DNA of 64,000 nucleotides from Dendrocalamus latiflorus (GCA_017311315.1 CM029626.1:28320672-28384671); one strand, 5' to 3'. Counted from the stretch's first letter, positions 19,717 through 32,429 are shown. Numbers and translations are program-made. The notes: generated by a model not told the origin, from the sequence alone.

Positions 19717-22700
19717 TCACAATAGTCCATAAGGACAAACCACCCCAAGCTCTCTCCGCAGAGCTGAAAACCTAGAGCTATCCAATGGCTTGGTAAAGAT
19801 ATCAGCCAACTGGTGGTCACTCTCCACAAACTGGAGCACTATGTCACCCTTCTCCACATGGTCTCGAAGGAAGTGATATCGGATATCAATGTGCTTGGTC
19901 TGAGAGTGCTGCACTGGGTTCTTAGCAATGTTAATCGCAGAAGTTTTATCACAAAAGAGTGAAACACTATCGATAACTAACCCAAAGTCCCACAGAGTCG
20001 AGACCATCCAAAGTACCTGGCTGCAGCAACGTACTCGGCCTCTGTAGTGGACTGTGCAACACCGGACTGCTTCCTCGAAGACCATAAAATGAGAGAAGTG
20101 CCAATGAATTGGCAGGTGCCAGAAGTGCTCTTCCTATCTATCCTACAGACAGCAAAGTCTGCATCCGAGTAGGCTCTCAAGGAAAGACAGGAAGAGGAAG
20201 AGTACCAGATACCATAGTCAATGGTAGCTCGAAGGTACCGAAGGATGCGCTTCACCACCTGGCGATGAGATACGCGAGGGGAAGCCTGAAAGCGAGCACA
20301 CAGACACACATCAAAATGTATGTCTGGTCTCAAGGCAGTGAGGTACAAGAGGGAGCCAATCATGCTGCGGTACTCCTTCTGATCAACTGGCTCGCCGTCC
20401 TCATCTGGGTCAAGTGTGGCAGAAGATGCCATGGGAGTTGACACGGGCTTACCATCACTCATGTCAAAGCGTCTCAGGAGGTCGCGAGTGTACTTGCCCT
20501 GATGCAAGAAAGTACCCTCCCGAGTCTGCTTGATCTGGAAGCCAAGGAAGAAGGTCAACTCACCCATCATGCTCATCTCAAACTCGGTGCTCATGACATC
20601 CGAGAACTGGGAAATGAGAGCATAAGAGGAGCCGCCAAAAATGATGTCGTCCACATAAATCTGGACGAGTAAGAGGTCGGTGCCACGCCGACGAATGAAC
20701 AATGTCTTATCCACCTTACCCATCTTGAAACCATGACTCAACAAATAGGACTTAAGCCTCTCATATCAAGCTCTAGGGGCCTGCTTAAGTCCATACAACG
20801 CTTTGGAAAGCTTGAAGACATGGTGTGGGTATTTGGGGTTCTCGAAACCTGGAGGCTGTCTGACATAGACTTCTTCCTCAATAAAGCCATTGAGGAAGAC
20901 ACTCTTAACATCCATCTGGTAAAGCTTGAAACCCTTAGAAGCTGCAAAGGCAAGCAGGATTCTAATGGCCTCAAGTCTAGCTACAGGGGCAAAGGTCTCC
21001 TCGAAATCTAGACCCTCAACCTGGGAGAACCCCTGAGCTACCAGTCTAGCCTTGTTCCGAATGACAATCCCATCCTCACTCTGCTTGTTCTTGAACACCC
21101 ACTTGGTCCCAATGACATTGTGACCTCGATGGGGCTCAACAAGCGACCAGACCTTATTTCTCTCGAAATTTTCTAACTCCTCATGCATGGCAATGACCCA
21201 AGACTCGTCAGAGAGAGCATGGCTAACATCCTTGGGCTCAAAAGTGGCTACAAAGGCAGAATGGAGACAGAAAAGTGACGTGCCAGACTTTGAGCGAGTG
21301 ACTTGCTCAAAGAGGTCTCCAATATTCTGCTCGGAAGGATGGTCTTTTTGGATATGTCTAGGAGGTCCTGGATGAGATGAAGAAGTGGCCTCTACCTCAT
21401 GAGCTGAAGAGGTAGGAATAGAGCCACTAGCTCCAGAAGAGGCAGAAGGCATGGGCTGATCGCCTCGTGGTGCGGTGGAAGAAGGCACCTCAAGGGGTGG
21501 ATGAGGGACTGGATCGGGTAGACAACCCTCATCTCCATCATCCTCATCATCCACAAAGATGGGCTCGGACTGCTCTAAAGAACATGAGACATCGGGCCTA
21601 GTCCCCGGACTGGCCTCGTCGAAGGTCACCTCACAAGTCTCTACCATCTTACTAGACTCGCAGTTCCAAACCCGATAAGCCCGCGAAGAAGTCGAGTAAC
21701 CCAGAAAGATCCCATCACACGAACGTGACTCAAACTTATCTAGGTTCCCAGACTTCGAGATAAAACACTTGCAACCAAACACACAAAAATGAGATACACT
21801 AGGCTTTCTCCCATATCTCAACTCATAAGAAGCGTGGTGCAAGTGTGCCCAAAGAAAAACTCGATTTGAAACATAGCACGTGGTAGCTATAGCCTCAGCC
21901 CAAAACTTCCGCGGTGTAGAGTACTCATCGAGCATCGTCCTGGCCATCTCGACCAAGGTACGGTTCTTCCTCTCCACGACGCTATTTTGCTGTGGGACGT
22001 GCGGAGAAGTGAACTGGTGCTCTACACCTGTCTCATCACAGAATTTCTCGAAGTAGGAATTCTTGAACTCCGTGCCATTGTCACTGCGGATTGCTCGTAA
22101 GGCACCGGAAGCTCAACAGAAAGCCTACTGAAAAGACCTCGGGAATGTATAAACGTCTCATCCTTTGAGGCTAAGAAAAACACCCAAGAGTACCTCGAGA
22201 AGGCATCGACCACGACAAGAACATACCACTTCCCTCCTGCTGACTACACTCGAGCTGGTCCAACTGTGTCCATATGGAGCAGCTGTCCCGGTGCATCGGT
22301 CATAGTCACTGTGACCGGAGGGTGAGAAGCGGCAACCATCTTGCCGTGCCGGCATAGAGCGCAAACAAGATCTTTGACCATCTTGAGTTTCGACAAACCA
22401 TGAATGAGGTCGTGGCCGCTAACTCGAGTTAAATGGTCAAATCCAATATGACCAAGTCTCCTATGCCAGAAGGAAAGGTCGCGGGACTCAGAAGCAACTA
22501 AACACCTGAGAGGATCACCCGAAGACTCAGAAAAATCAGCATGAAAGATCCTCACATAACGAGAAATCCTGCAAACCAGACTACCCGAAGAATCAAGAAT
22601 TTTGCAAGCATTTTTCTTAAAGCTCACATCGAAACCGTCATCGGTAAGCTGAGAGACTGAAAGCAAATTATACTGCAGCTTACTAACCAAAGCAACATCT

Positions 22701-22900
22701 TTTAGAATGAAAGAATCATTAACGCGCACTGTACCTTTGGCGATGACGCGCCCAGATGAAGCATCTCCGAAGGTGATCGTCTCATCACCTGGAGCACGGG
22801 CAAGGGAAGAAAACCAACGGGAGTCTCCGGTCATGTGTCGTGAACACCCGGAGTCTACGAGCCAAATCTTTCCCTTCCCTGCCCGGCGAACCTGAGTCAA
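19717..22900 (-). pseudogene. Sirevirus pol: protease, integrase, RT, RNaseH with breaks
   Basis: In order on minus: protease DSG motif (WLVDSGCSRHMTG, ~22870), GAG-pre-integrase (FWHRRLGHIGF), integrase core (VVVDAFSRYSWVFF, ~22210, then frame breaks; ERKNRTLVEMARTMLDEY at ~21970), a Pro/Ser-rich linker, RT (TKWVFKNK, DVKSVFLNG, catalytic YVDD at ~20650) and RNaseH (STTEAEYVAA, KHIDIRYHFLRDH, ending DIFTKPLD). Breaks: TGA at 20766-20768 where Trp is expected (RA-stop-YERLK), a frameshift near 20040 in RNaseH, and stops within integrase between 22244 and 21977. All catalytic motifs remain recognisable, so decay is moderate. Confidence 0.88.
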
Positions 22901-25808
22901 ACAGAGAGTAAAGTCTCAGTACTGGGGTAAATCAAGAGTGATTTTGGCACCCAATACTGAGTAACACGTCGAGCAGCAGAAGTAGTCAAGCACGACTGAC
23001 CTCTAACTACCCTACACTCTCTGTCGCTCAAAGAAGCAGAAGATCTGTGAGCAGACCTAAAGCTGTTGCTGGGTCCGACTGCTACGGGAGAGTGAGTCGG
23101 AGTACCGGCAACACGCTGATCATACCGCGGGTAGCCATCTCGATGGGGGAAACGAGATCTACCCTCAGAACGGCGGAAGTCACGACCAAAGGGAGCATGA
23201 GGACGAAAACCAAAAAACTCAGAAAAACCAAGTCCTCGATGCTGCCCAACCCCTCAACAGGAGCAAACCTAGACCTCGTGTGGGTTTTAGGGGCACTCAA
23301 GGTCTGGGGCTGACCCTGAATACGCTTAAGAGCCTCAGCACGATCTCTCCGTGCGATCTTGGCGCGCCTGAAGCATCGCTCGATCGAGTGTCCATCCTTC
23401 TGACAGAAGGTGCAGTGGTACTTCACCTTCTGAGAGGTAGAAGTAACACGGTGAGGCTTCGCCTTCTGAGAGGCTGAAGCAGCAGGTGGACTCACCTTGC
23501 TGTCAGAAATCCCTTGGACAAAGCCCGATGACTTAAATTGGATTTTTGGTCCTGGGCTCAACCTCGATCACACCTGGTGCTATGGGTCTGAGCACAGCAG
23601 GTGGATGCTTCCTCATGTCCTCATAGAAATCGTATCCTAGACCCTGATTAAATCTGCAAATCTTGGATTGGTCTAGAATAAGATTAAGCTTCTTCTTGCT
23701 GCCTACAAATCTCTCGAGAGTGTTCATAAGATACTGACACTCCCGAAAGAGAGAGGTGCAAGAAGAGCAGGGGGAAGAAGGAGTAGCAGAAGGTAAGGGA
23801 GTAGAGGAAGAAGAAGAACCAACAGCAGAGGAACCAATGGCTTGTGCACGCACAGCTGACTCAGAATGGACAGTCCTACTACTAGCCAATTGGTTCACGT
23901 CGTTAGGCGTCTCTACCTTACCCTTGGGCTTCTCCCCCTCAACAGCACACACATTACAAGCAGAAGGTGGCTTCTCTAGTAGGTCCTTAGTTAGCTTCAC
24001 ACATTTTTCATCCAATACAATCAAGTCAGATTTTAGTTTGTTATAATTAATGCATGGTGAGCTAACAGGGTCCTTAGAAGCATTTTGAGCCAATCTATTG
24101 TTGTCATCAACTAATTCTTGAAACTGTTTGGAAACAGCTTCAAGCTCAGTAGTAAGCTTGGGACAATTCACACAAGAAGCAATAGGCTCAAGAAGAAAAG
24201 CTTGTCATTCAACAATTTTATGATCTGCCCGTTTTATGTTCATCTTCAAATTATTGCAATTTTCACAAGTCTCGGGCAGATCGAGAAGCATAGCATAAAG
24301 ACCTCTAAATGCGTTGTCCTTATCCTCACATGAGGTGCATGCACTAGTCTCAATAGTAGTAGATGAAACAGGAACTACCCTACTCATCTCAAGCTCAGCA
24401 AGAAGACTAATGTTCTCCACCTTAATCATGTCAAGCTCGGAGGACACACTATCATGCAAGGTCCTTAGCTTCTCCATGTCATCCAGCAAAGCAGAACATA
24501 CATCACAATCGTCACGGGAGGGAGCAGATCTAAGTGAAGTAAGCTCCCTGACAAACTCTCTACTTCCTTCTCCAACTCGCTACACCTAGCTCTAGATCTA
24601 GCATGGAATCTACCTAGCTTAAGAAAAGCATCATTAAGCTGGTCGTAGGTGGGGGATACCTCGTCAAAGTCGGAGTACAGCTCGTTGTCACTTACTTCGC
24701 CCTCAAGGGCCATGAAGCACATGCTGGAGAAGTCGTCGCCGCCCTTGGGTTCTTGCTCGTCCGTTCCATCGTCGTCGCTCCACCCCTCCACCTCGCTGAG
24801 ATCAAGGTCATCGAAGGCGGTGAGGACACGGTGGAAGAGCTTCTTGGCTTTGCCAAGGTCGCGGAACTTCTTCTTGCCTTGTGCGGGAGCTGAGGGCTTC
24901 TTGTTGCGGTTCTTGTCGATGTAGTCGTTCTTACCCGAACCGCCGTAGTCACCTTTACCCTTCCCCAGCTTGGGGCAGTTTGCCCGAATGTGGTTGGGGC
25001 CACCACACGCGAAGCAAATCACGGGTCCTCCTCTCTTTCCATCCCTCCTCCTCTTGTAAGCATGGGAAAATCTCTGAGCTAGGAGGGCTAGCTGCTCATG
25101 CGCAAGCTGCTCTAACTAATCATCAGTTATGTCACAGAGAGCAGCAAGGGAGAATCCACACAGCGAATCAGAAGAAAGACCAGAAGCTGAACTGAGATCG
25201 ATGACTAGAGCCATCGACTGTGACTTCGACTTGCGAGAGACAATGTCAATCTCGTGAGTCTTGAGGCGTGAGTACAACGCATCAAGAGTCAAAGTCGAGA
25301 GGTCCGTGGTGACACGAAGGTCGAGTGCAGCGAGCATCTGTCGAGCGTTATCCGAGTCGGGGTATGTGAGACCGACCTCTCGGAGGTTGCTCAGAATCTT
25401 GTGAAAACGCGCAAAACACTCATCGAGGGACTTGCCAGCGAGCATTTCAAACTTGTTGTAATCCCGCTTGAACTGGTCCTGTCGTACCGTCTTTATTTGG
25501 GTGGTCCCCTCATGGTAAGCGTCGAGGGTCTCCCAAATATCGAAGGCGGATGAAAGATGAGATATGCGGTCAAACTCGCTATGACTCAGGCCCTGGATTA
25601 TGATGTTCCTTGCCTTAGCGTTTGCCTCAACATCAGCCATATTCCCGGCGTTGATGTTCTTATCGGCAGGAACAACAAACCGGACCTTGACCTTACGCCA
25701 TATGGCATACCCCTGAGCCTGGATGTATGTCTCCATTCGGCTATTCCAGAAGGGGTAATCGATGCCATCAAAGACGGGAGGCTTGGTCGAGTACTTGTCT
25801 GTCGCCAT
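22901..25808 (-). pseudogene. Sirevirus gag with two zinc knuckles and coiled coils
   Basis: The ATG at 25808 (MATDKYSTKPPVFDGI) starts a UBN2-type copia gag, with WNSRMETYIQAQGYAIW and FDIWETLDAYHEGT. A TAG at 25116-25118 interrupts (DD-stop-LEQ, Gln expected). Then come a first knuckle CFACGGPNHIRANC (~25015), an acidic segment, a frameshift near 24550, coiled-coil segments to ~23540, a Ser-rich stretch and a second knuckle CTFCQKDGHSIERC (~23430). The long coiled-coil gag extension with a second knuckle is a Sirevirus trait. The ATG lies about 40 bp inside the PBS. Confidence 0.85.
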
Positions 25809-25850
25809 GGCTCTAGAGACCGGTTAAGATCTATTGAGAAGAGCTAACCG

Positions 25851-25862
25851 GCTCTGATACCA
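25851..25862 (-). promoter_or_regulatory. Sirevirus primer-binding site (initiator tRNA-Met)
   Basis: TGGTATCAGAGC on the minus strand, two bases after the 5' LTR end. It is a perfect match to the usual tRNA-iMet complement in plant copia elements. Confidence 0.9.
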
Positions 25863-25864
25863 AT

Positions 25865-27690
25865 TGTTGGATCGAAGTTGGCGACAGAGGGGGGTGAATG
25901 TCGACTTTAAAAAATTCGTCCCGCAACACAAGTATCAACTTAAAGACGTTCTTCTCCAATAGCAACAAGTGCTAAGAAGAGTAACAAAAGAGTTATGCCC
26001 ACAGAAACTACAAGACACACAGAGAGAGAACACCTAGACAAAAGCAGCAAGAGCAACCAAGAGAAGCAACAAAGAAAACCTCAGCTGGGGTTGGTTGAAC
26101 TGCCCAGGGTCGGTCAGACCTCCCTTAAGGGGCCGGTCAGACCGCCCTATAGGCGCCGGTTAGACCACCCATAGGGTGCCGGTCTGACCGCCCTTCAAGA
26201 CTCGGTCTGACCGCCTTAGTGTAACTGGTCTGACCGCCATGGAGGGCCCGGTCAGACCGGTCCCCTGAACCCAGGGCACCCGAGACAGCTCACTGAAACC
26301 TGAAAATCGACAAAAACTTCAGAACTTCAAAGACTGAGAAATTGAAGGTTTCTTCCCAATCTTTTTAGCCCAAAGCACTACCACAACAAACTAAATAGCA
26401 TGGGGGCTCTAGGAATCCAAGAAATCAAAGAAAAGAACAAGAATTTCAGATTAGGGCTAAAAACTGAAATCTTGCATGAGCTGAGCCAAAAATCAAATTA
26501 CTCCCCAAGCTTTGATCCTTTGGCCAAGAAACTTTGAGGATAGCTACTTAATAGCCTCTGGACTCTACATGCCAAGTTTCATGCCATCTCATGAAGGGAA
26601 ACATGAAAAGCACCAAAACCCTAGAGATGAACTGAAGAACAGGAAAGGAGGGAAAATGAAAATCTTTGATTCATTCACTTTGCTCTTGGGAAAATCCAAT
26701 CAAATGATCTTGAGACATATTCCCATCATTGAGCAACCCATTTTGCCACTCCTCAGCAAGAATCAACAAGAAAACGAAAAACTCAAGAATCCAACACAGA
26801 GAGCATCGAAGAGAAAAGAGTGCACGTGAGAAAAACTTCATATTTTCATTCCAAATCAAAAGAGGATTACAGAGTCCCGATACTCATGGACATTAGAACA
26901 AGAAGAATTACAAGCTCCTCAAACCATCCTCTCCCTCTCCCAAACACAAGAACACTCTCACACTACATGCTTTGGAGAGGAGATGAACACACACACATAG
27001 AAGAACTACAGGAGACAACCACTGCTGCCCTCAACCACTCTCCAACAACTAAAGAGCAAAGGCAAAACAACCTCTCAAAGCTTCTTTTGACTCAAGAAAA
27101 CCCTAACTCTCTCCCAAAGCCATGAGGGGGCATGCAGCCACTCCCTTCTTTATATAGCCCTTGGCTAACGGGTCTCCAACCCGTTACACTCTCTAAACCC
27201 GAACGGAGCCTGCTCCCGCTTGTGCAGCCACGCGAAATTACCATTTCGCCCCTCCTGCACCTTCCGGGAAGCTTCCACGCTCCTTGTCGTCCAAGCCTCG
27301 CAACCACCTCGAGTCTCCGCCGTCTTTGACACATCTCGACCGTTCTGACCTCGACTCCACCCGTGTCTAGTCCGGTCACCTCGTGTCTCGCCACGACTCC
27401 GCCGTGACGTACTGCAGCCATCACAGACAAGAAACACATCAAATAGCACCGCTCGATACATGAAAGCATAAATAGCATCAAAACATGATACTTACGCATG
27501 ACGAAGTCCAAACTTGTCGAATCAAAGGAATTATCATCCTAATCCCATATGACCAAGTTTGACCAAGTCCAACCGAGCCCGAATGCACCACGCAATGTTA
27601 AGGTCCGAACCAACCAAATCGAACTCGACTTTCCAAAACTAGTGTCAATTACTCATCACACACATGGGATGACCTCCACATGGTCTCTCA
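25865..27690 (-). mobile_element. Sirevirus 5' LTR
   Basis: Ends match the 3' LTR (TGTTGGATCG and GGTCTCTCA on plus). The TATA box TATATAAA on minus is at 27148-27155 and the palindrome cluster at 26105-26262. It is followed on the right not by target DNA but by another copy of the polypurine tract region. Confidence 0.88.
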
Positions 27691-28043
27691 ATCTCCCCCT
27701 TGATGAGTATATTGACAAACCCAGAAAAAGTGCAAAGTTGAGTTTGAAGAGAAAGTCAAACATGGTCCAAAGGAAGAAAATGATGCTAATGACCATGTCG
27801 ACACAAGGAGCGAAAGAAAGAACAAGTTTTCCTCAAAGCTCCCAAATGGCTTTTTCTACCACTATTCTCCCCCTTTTGGCAATAAACACATCAAGGATGC
27901 AAGGAAGAGAACAAGTCATGGAAATGGATGAAATGACTGAAGTTTGGTTATTCTAAGCATTTAGAGCCATGAAGATTATCCAAAATGACCAATTGAGACC
28001 TACACCAAGCCATAACATATAAGATGCTATCAAGATCATAACA
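27691..28043 (-). mobile_element. Fragment of a second Sirevirus internal region (tandem remnant)
   Basis: This begins with the polypurine tract complement ATCTCCCCCTTGATGAG and follows 10165-10519 closely until AACAAGA, where homology ends. An LTR with internal 3' sequence upstream and PBS downstream is what a tandem LTR-internal-LTR-internal array leaves behind. Confidence 0.75.
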
Positions 28044-28987
28044 AGAATGAAATCCTAGAAGTTTATTTCACGAGCTCCTCTCTGTTCTTCGTTCTTCATT
28101 TGGGTGATTTTCCTCTTTTCGTGATTTTGAGTTGTTTCTTGCTGGGAAGGCCCAAAATGGGTTGCTCTATATTGGGATGATGTCTCAAGATCATTTGATC
28201 GATTTTTCTAAGAGCTAATCACATTTAATCTCATATTTCACTTTTGGGGCCACTCTGTTCTAAAGTTTGTTTCTAGGGTTTTGGTGCAATTCCTGTTTCC
28301 CTTCTTGAGATGGCTTGAAACTTGGCATGCTGAATCCAGAGGCTATTAATTAGCTATCCCCAAAGTTTCATGTCCAAAGGATCAAGGATTGAAGAGAATT
28401 TTAGATTTTGGTGCTGGCTCTGTACTTTCTCTAGTTCTTGGCCAAATCCTGAAATTCTTGTGCTTTTGTTAGTCTTTCTTGTTATTTAAGGTCCCTATGC
28501 TATTTAGTATAGGTTCTTGCTCTTTGGTCTAGAGGGTTTTAGCTGCAAGTCTTAAATCTTGTTGAAATCTTGAAGTTTCAGAAATTCAGTTTTTCTGTTT
28601 TCAGGCTCGGGCTCTGCTGCCAATTTTCAGCATAACCGGTCTGACCGGTGTGCGGCTTGCGGTCTGACCGCTCATGTCAAGGTGGTGTGACCGGCATGGG
28701 GGAAGCGGTCAGACCGGCGGCATCCATGCGGTCTGACCGCCCCAAGCGTTGCGGTCAGACCGGCCCATTGCCACTTTGATGCCATTTCTTGTTAGGGTTT
28801 GGTTTCTGTGCCTTCTTTGATGGTTCTTCTTCCAATCTTTCCTATGTGTTGTGAATTTTCCAGTAAGCCGCTTTACCAACTTCATAGCTCCTCATAGCTA
28901 TTGGAGAGGAGTTTCATTTGGGGTTCTTTTGAGGGGTCATTTTTAGAATCGACATTCACCCCCATCTGTCGCCATTTCGGTCCAACA
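28044..28987 (+). mobile_element. Sirevirus solo LTR, right half
   Basis: Continues the plus-strand LTR begun at 7561, after a gap of about 30 bp. It holds a diverged palindrome cluster (28632-28765) and ends GGTCCAACA, followed by the TSD CCGGT (28988-28992). Confidence 0.88.
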
Positions 28988-28992
28988 CCGGT

Positions 28993-30280
28993 GATTGCTG
29001 CTGAAGCCGAGGGCACGACCGTCACGGGGTCCAACATGGCGGAGTACACCAACTCGGACTTGGAGGCAGAGGCGTAGCATGCTGCCCCCGACGAGGGGGC
29101 CCTGGGCGGCGCCGGGGAAACATGTTGTGGCACCGACACCCAGGAGGGCGAGGCCTCATCGCCCGCACCGGCCGCCGAGGCCGAGGAAGCATCGCCAAAG
29201 TCCCCGAGGGCGAAGCGCCCCCGAATACGATCGCCCTCCCGGCTGAAGGAGGAGTTCGCCGTGGCGGTCGGGGTCGCAGAGGATCCGGGGTCTGATGGGG
29301 AGGCCATCTGGCCCGAGGGGGAACTCGCTGCCTCTGATGTAGATGAAGCCCCCGTGGTCCAGACCGAGGCAGAGCGAACACCGCCCCGTGCCTCACCTGA
29401 GCGTATCAAAGGTAGGTGCAACTCTTTCTCCCCCACGATTTCGTGAAGCTTTCTCCGATCTGCTCGCTCATTCCGTCGTCAACATCAGGCGAGACAAGGT
29501 CTCCCGGACGCGGCCAAGGATTGAGCAACGGAGATGGCCACGAAGTCTCCAGTCATCCTGCCTAGGACATGATGTCAACACCTGGGGCTCTCGAAGCCGT
29601 CGGCACGGAGGCTCAGCGGCCAAGTGTCTCTGACTTTATTCCCTGGCCGGAGATGCTGCAGGCTCTCCAAGGAGCCGCAGAGTGCGCCGACTCCATCGTG
29701 GATCGACATGCACTATTGTCGTGCGGGTCGTAGTTGCTGGAAGGTGCGCTGGAGGCCTCAGAGATGAGAGTAAGTGCTTGACTTCATGATTTATGTCGTT
29801 GTCTGGGAGTTTGCTAACAACTGCACTGCGCAGACCCTTGCTCTCAGTCGAGCCCTGCGGGAGACATGTGTCCGTGAGCGGAGGGTGTTAGAGGGCCGGC
29901 TTCGAGCTTCCGAAGAGGCCCACACCGCCAAGGACGAGCGCATCTGTTTGCTGGAGATGGAGGTTGCGAAGGTGATCTCCGATGTGCAGATACTCGCTGC
30001 GAAGGCACAGCACTCAATGGTGGAGGCGCAATGTGCAATGGCGGAGGCCCAGCGTGCGGTGGACGAAGAGCGTGATGGCTTGCTCCAGCAGATTGCAACG
30101 CTGGAGGAGGAGAAGGCCCAGCTCGCTGCATCCTTTGGAGAGAGGGACCAAACTCTGGGTGACGCCTCGGTGGCGGCGTGGGATTCCATGCAGTCTCTGG
30201 AAGATGCCCACAAGGACCTCTTCGTCGGCGTGCCACCCCTGACGTTCGGTCCCGAGGACCTGATGAGGACACTTCTGTAG
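28993..30280 (+). pseudogene. Tat antisense gene of the outer element, exons 2-4, broken
   Basis: The remainder of the gene started at 1780. Exon 2 continues to 29411 (AKRPRIRSPSR; compare AKHPCIRASSPSR in the intact copy), with a TAG at about 29076. Intron 2 is 29412-29488 (GTAGGT to ACATCAG). Exon 3 is 29489-29769 with two in-frame TAGs, and FIPWPEMLQALQGAAE matches FLPRPETLRVFSGAAE. Intron 3 is 29770-29833 (GTAAGT to GCGCAG). Exon 4 from 29834 is the coiled coil (IATLEEEKAQLAASFGERD). Exon 4 ends early at 30280 against CACTA DNA, losing the C-terminal domain. All three introns match the inner copy in place, phase and similar size. Confidence 0.78.
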
Positions 30281-30722
30281 TTCATACAACAAAGGACAAA
30301 ACACAGACGGCTCCACATGAACTGTCTGTGGTGAGACATCCAGTATAGCTTCTTTTGCAGTTGTGAATATCAGAGATGGTTTTTTATATGAACCGTCTGT
30401 AATGTGCGCAACTTTCACAGATGGTTATCAACACGAACCGTTTGTGATGTCTCGATTATCACAGACGGTTTGTGTTAAGAACCGTCTGTGAAAGTTCACT
30501 GACGGTAATTAACACGAACCATCTGTAAAAGTTAACAGACGGTTATTAACACGAACTGTCTGTGATGTCTCAATTATCATAGACGGTTCGTATTAATAAC
30601 TGTCTATGAAAATATCATAGATGGTTGCTAGTATAAACCGTCTGTGATAGTTTAAGCACAAACGGTTCTGTATGAACCGTCTGTGATGTAGCCGTCCAGT
30701 ATAGCCTCTTTTGTAGTAGTGG
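30281..30722 (+). mobile_element. CACTA-type element terminus with subterminal repeats
   Basis: It ends CTTTTGTAGTAGTG at 30722, the complement of the CACTACTACAAAAG terminus. Before it lie about ten copies of AACCGTCTGTGATA-type subterminal repeats in both orientations. A second, weaker terminus (CTTTTGCAGTTGTG) ends at 30365 in the same orientation. No matching 5' end is visible nearby. Confidence 0.75.
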
Positions 30723-31609
30723 AACCTCGATGAACGCCACTCTAATCGACTTCTAGTAGCCAGACGGTACTGACGGTGATTATTCTTTATTATCTTTTTA
30801 TTCTCCCATGAATTGTTCTTTTTACTAGCACTTTGAGTGCAAAAGAAAAAGTGCAGGCTATGGGTTGTGGCCAGCTTTGGGTTTCTAAACGTCGAGCAAT
30901 ACATGGGAAAGGCAAGGCAAGGCAAGGATGCAATGCTATTTCTTTAATTTTGCTTTAATACCATTTTCGGCCATGTACTTGTTTACTTTTTCATATTTAC
31001 TTATAATTCTTGTAATTAATTGAGCACTGTAATAATGACTTTATTTTCTTTAGGAAGGCCCAAGGCCATCGTCATAATTCATTCTTGTAATTAACTGGGT
31101 TGTAATTATCTTAATACTTTGTCATCACTGCTAATTGCACTGTTTAGAGTTAATTAAAATTTAGGTCCTTTCAATTATCCCGAGCGTTGTTATTAGTTGT
31201 CGTCTCTGTCGTCTGTATTATCGCCACACCTAATTTTCTGCAACCTAATCTGATTTATAAACGTTCTAGGTCGGGTGGACTCGCAGACCAGATATTAATA
31301 CTCTAGTGCGTTTGTTGTGCAATCGCCTCATGCTGATGTTGGTTACTTTGAATGTATAAATTTTGATCACTATCCTTCGTCGCTTTTTGGCGTACAGCTA
31401 ATATGCATGTACCATTTTTAAGTAGCGCCATGGTTGATGTACTTTTAATAAGGACCAATAGAACTACTAGCTAGTATATAAAATGCCAAACCTAAAACGT
31501 CATCTTTGTCCTAATAAGAAAATTACGTTAGAACATTTTCTATTTCGTACTATAGGGAGTATAATTTCAACTTCTAAACCCCAGGATAAGGTAATATCTA
31601 AAAACAAAC
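30723..31609. other. AT-rich intergenic DNA, nothing recognised
   Basis: No gene, domain or repeat boundary was seen. One short poly-repeat (GGCAAGGCAAGGCAAGG) lies at about 30910. This is distal upstream DNA of the aquaporin gene. Confidence 0.4.
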
Positions 31610-31846
31610 GGGTGTGTATAAGCATCACTCAGATGTTTTCTTTCTAACTATCATCCAATTTTGAGACCGTTGGATTAGAGATCCAACGGCCCTTTTTTTG
31701 GAGGGGGGAGATTTTTTTTTGAGGAGGGGGAGAATTTTTTTGGAGGGGGTGGGGGAGAATTTATGACCATTGGATCTCTAATCCAATGGTCACAAATCTG
31801 GATGATAGTTAGGAAGAAAACATCCGAATGATGTTTATCAACACCC
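31610..31846. mobile_element. MULE-type MITE, 237 bp
   Basis: Long terminal inverted repeats starting GGGTGTKKATAARCATCA make nearly the whole element a fold-back, with a purine-rich centre. It is flanked by 9-bp direct repeats AAAACAAAC (31601-31609) and AAAACAAAT (31847-31855). A 9-bp TSD is the Mutator-like mark. Confidence 0.8.
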
Positions 31847-32429
31847 AAAACAAATTTACATTAACATCCCGCGCGGTGTTAATTTGTTATTGTTGACCCC
31901 GTCTATTTATCATTTAGAGGTTGTTATGCCGGCTCGCTAGTGGTATTCTTATATTTCAAGCCGACATAGAGCTTATTATAATATGTCGTGCTATGTTATA
32001 AAATATATAATGTTTTAACCAAACTTTCTTGTTACGAAATAAATGATGTTTTAGGTTTTCATTGTAAAAATATCCATCTCATTTACAAAAGATGTCCATA
32101 TGTATTAACCGTGGCATATATTACGTTAGTAGAGGGTAGTTTAGTAATCTCGTACCATTTCATTAATATGTGCAAATGGTTAAAATATAGTCTATGTTAC
32201 TATCTCTGTTATTTTTTACTTGTCATTTTAGACATTGACATGGTTCCAATGTACATCTTTGACTATTAATATTTCTAATTATATATTATGAAAAGGTATA
32301 TTGTAAAAATATAATGGTATGAAAATACTTTTGATGTCAAATTAAAGTTAGTAACGCCACGACAGATTTATATATTTTTGTGTATATTAGTAGTCAAAGT
32401 TAAAAAAAAGTTGATTATGCGCATCCTAA
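31847..32429. other. AT-rich intergenic DNA, nothing recognised
   Basis: Only short frames. It lies between the MULE MITE and the PIF MITE. Confidence 0.4.

Larger units (their letters stand above)
8377..28043 (-). mobile_element. Minus-strand Sirevirus (Ty1/copia), nested and partly tandem
   Basis: Order on the minus strand: fragment of an upstream internal region (28043-27691), 5' LTR (27690-25865), PBS, gag with two zinc knuckles, protease, integrase, RT, RNaseH, a long 3' non-coding region with repeated polypurine tracts, and 3' LTR (10164-8377). Copia order (IN before RT), the extended coiled-coil gag, palindrome-bearing LTRs and multiple polypurine tracts all fit the Sirevirus lineage. 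Several stops and frameshifts make it non-coding overall. No matching TSD is visible because the right end is deleted. The young Tat element sits at 11498-19399. Confidence 0.88.
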
